DNA of 64,000 nucleotides from Biformimicrobium ophioploci (GTDB taxonomy: Bacteria; Pseudomonadota; Gammaproteobacteria; Pseudomonadales; Cellvibrionaceae): contig NZ_BSYJ01000008.1 in the NCBI RefSeq assembly GCF_030270605.1, forward strand, positions 1 to 64,000, given 5' to 3'. The position numbers were made by a program, and so were the translations under genes. The notes beneath the pieces were generated by a model that was not told the origin of the DNA, made no database searches, and saw only the letters and a program-made list of their open reading frames with translations. Positions 63,234-64,000 of the stretch are shown in pieces (the stretch's first letter is position 1; each line of letters begins with the position of its first letter).

Positions 63234-64000
63234 TTAGCCCTTACCCAGCTTGCGCTCGCCGGAATCCACGGACTGGTATATCAGGGTGTTGATGGTCATG
63301 GGGCCGACACCCCCGGGCACCGGCGTAACCGCGCTGGCGCGGTCCATTAGCGGGCCGAGTTCAATATCACCGATACCGCCGGGGTGGTAACCGGCATCTA
63401 CAACGACAGCGCCATCCTTGATCCAGTCGGCGCGGATAAATTCTGGCTTGCCCACCGCACCGACGATCACGTCGGCACCCTTGATGATTTCCGGCAGGTT
63501 TTGCGTGCGCGAGTGGCAGATGGTTACGGTAGCATTGGCATTCAGCAGCATCATCGCCATCGGCTTGCCGAGAATGGGGCTGCGTCCAACCACTACGGCA
63601 TGCTTGCCTTCCAGTTCAACATCGTAGGCCTCCAGCAGCCGCATAATGCCCTTGGGGGTTGCGCAACCGTAAGCTTCTTCACCCATCGCCATGCGGCCGA
63701 AGCCGAGGCAGGTGACTCCGTCTACGTCTTTCTCCAGCGCAATGGCATCGAAGCAGGCGCGCTCATCAATCTGGTGCGGCACCGGGTGCTGCAGCAGGAT
63801 GCCGTGCACGTCCGGGTTTTCGTTCAGTTCGTGGATCTTGGCCAGCAGCTCCTCGGTGGTGGTAGAAGAGGGCAGTTCGACCTGCAGGGAGTCCATGCCG
63901 ATGCGGCGGCAGGCGTTCCCCTTCATCTTTACGTAAGTGGCGGAGGCCGGATCGTCGCCAACCAGGATGGTGGCAAGGATTGGCGTGCGTTCTCTGCTAA
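63234..64000 (-). CDS. folD: FolD, methylenetetrahydrofolate dehydrogenase/cyclohydrolase (partial)
   Basis: The bifunctional folate enzyme FolD is cut by the right window edge: the frame stays open to 64000, so the N-terminal 30 or so residues are missing. The visible start, [25 protein letters not shown] (read as [18 protein letters not shown] and onward), contains the catalytic lysine of [19 protein letters not shown], the NADP loop [16 protein letters not shown], and [15 protein letters not shown] follow. It interconverts methylene-, methenyl- and formyl-tetrahydrofolate. truC follows 15 nt downstream. Confidence 0.96.
   Translation of the reverse strand, partial: SRERTPILATILVGDDPASATYVKMKGNACRRIGMDSLQVELPSSTTTEELLAKIHELNENPDVHGILLQHPVPHQIDERACFDAIALEKDVDGVTCLGFGRMAMGEEAYGCATPKGIMRLLEAYDVELEGKHAVVVGRSPILGKPMAMMLLNANATVTICHSRTQNLPEIIKGADVIVGAVGKPEFIRADWIKDGAVVVDAGYHPGGIGDIELGPLMDRASAVTPVPGGVGPMTINTLIYQSVDSGERKLGKG

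Overview
The window looks like chromosomal core sequence from a marine-type gammaproteobacterium of moderately high GC. A Microbulbifer-like member of the Cellvibrionales would fit. The evidence is the gene content: a FabY-type ketosynthase, fadBA, tig-clpP-clpX-lon-hupB-ppiD, gloB-yafS-rnhA-dnaQ, nhaB/fimL/nudC arranged as in Pseudomonas, and lpxH-ppiB-cysS. The taxon is inference, not a database result. I found no prophage, insertion sequence, integron or CRISPR array. Nearly all the DNA is coding.

Layout. 1-5.2 kb: a small heat shock gene behind a ROSE-like RNA thermometer, a methyltransferase, a GlxA-type regulator divergent from fabY, and an HTH-cupin regulator. 5.2-8.7 kb: the fadBA beta-oxidation operon with a PsrA-like operator. 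8.7-10.5 kb: a phosphomannose-isomerase-like cupin protein and tRNA-Leu(UAG). 10.5-19.4 kb: protein folding and proteolysis (tig, clpP, clpX, lon), HU-beta and PpiD. 19.4-25.7 kb: mltD, gloB, a yafS-like gene, rlmD, rnhA and dnaQ. 25.7-36 kb: nhaB, fimL, nudC, sohB, an AcuI-type oxidoreductase, a patatin-like lipase and small envelope proteins. 36-42.7 kb: a phospholipase D family lipoprotein, a UvrD-like helicase and acnB, with a large hairpin just after the acnB stop.

42.9-46 kb holds a Tus-like replication terminator protein gene with DUF1289, DUF3081 and DUF3429 genes and miaE. A 20-bp motif lies directly upstream of the tus-like start codon. It recurs, matching at 17 of 20 positions, in an intergenic region 1 kb away, and is a candidate Ter/operator sequence. 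46-52 kb: a saccharopine-dehydrogenase-like gene, lpxH, ppiB, glnS and cysS. 52.1-58.8 kb: a tightly overlapping mksF-mksE-mksB operon encoding an SMC-like condensin of the MukBEF/Wadjet superfamily. A tiny DUF3012 lipoprotein gene precedes it and a membrane-anchored coiled-coil gene follows it. No MksG/JetD nuclease gene is present. 58.8-64 kb: msrC, a spermidine-synthase-like gene, a helical protein, and RNA-modification genes (rlmG, rsuA, truC) ahead of folD, which runs off the right edge.

The most interesting items are the Tus-like gene with its repeated motif, the nuclease-less Mks operon, the acnB 3' hairpin and the ROSE-like leader. Two chromosome-dynamics systems (Tus-like and Mks) lie within 15 kb of each other.
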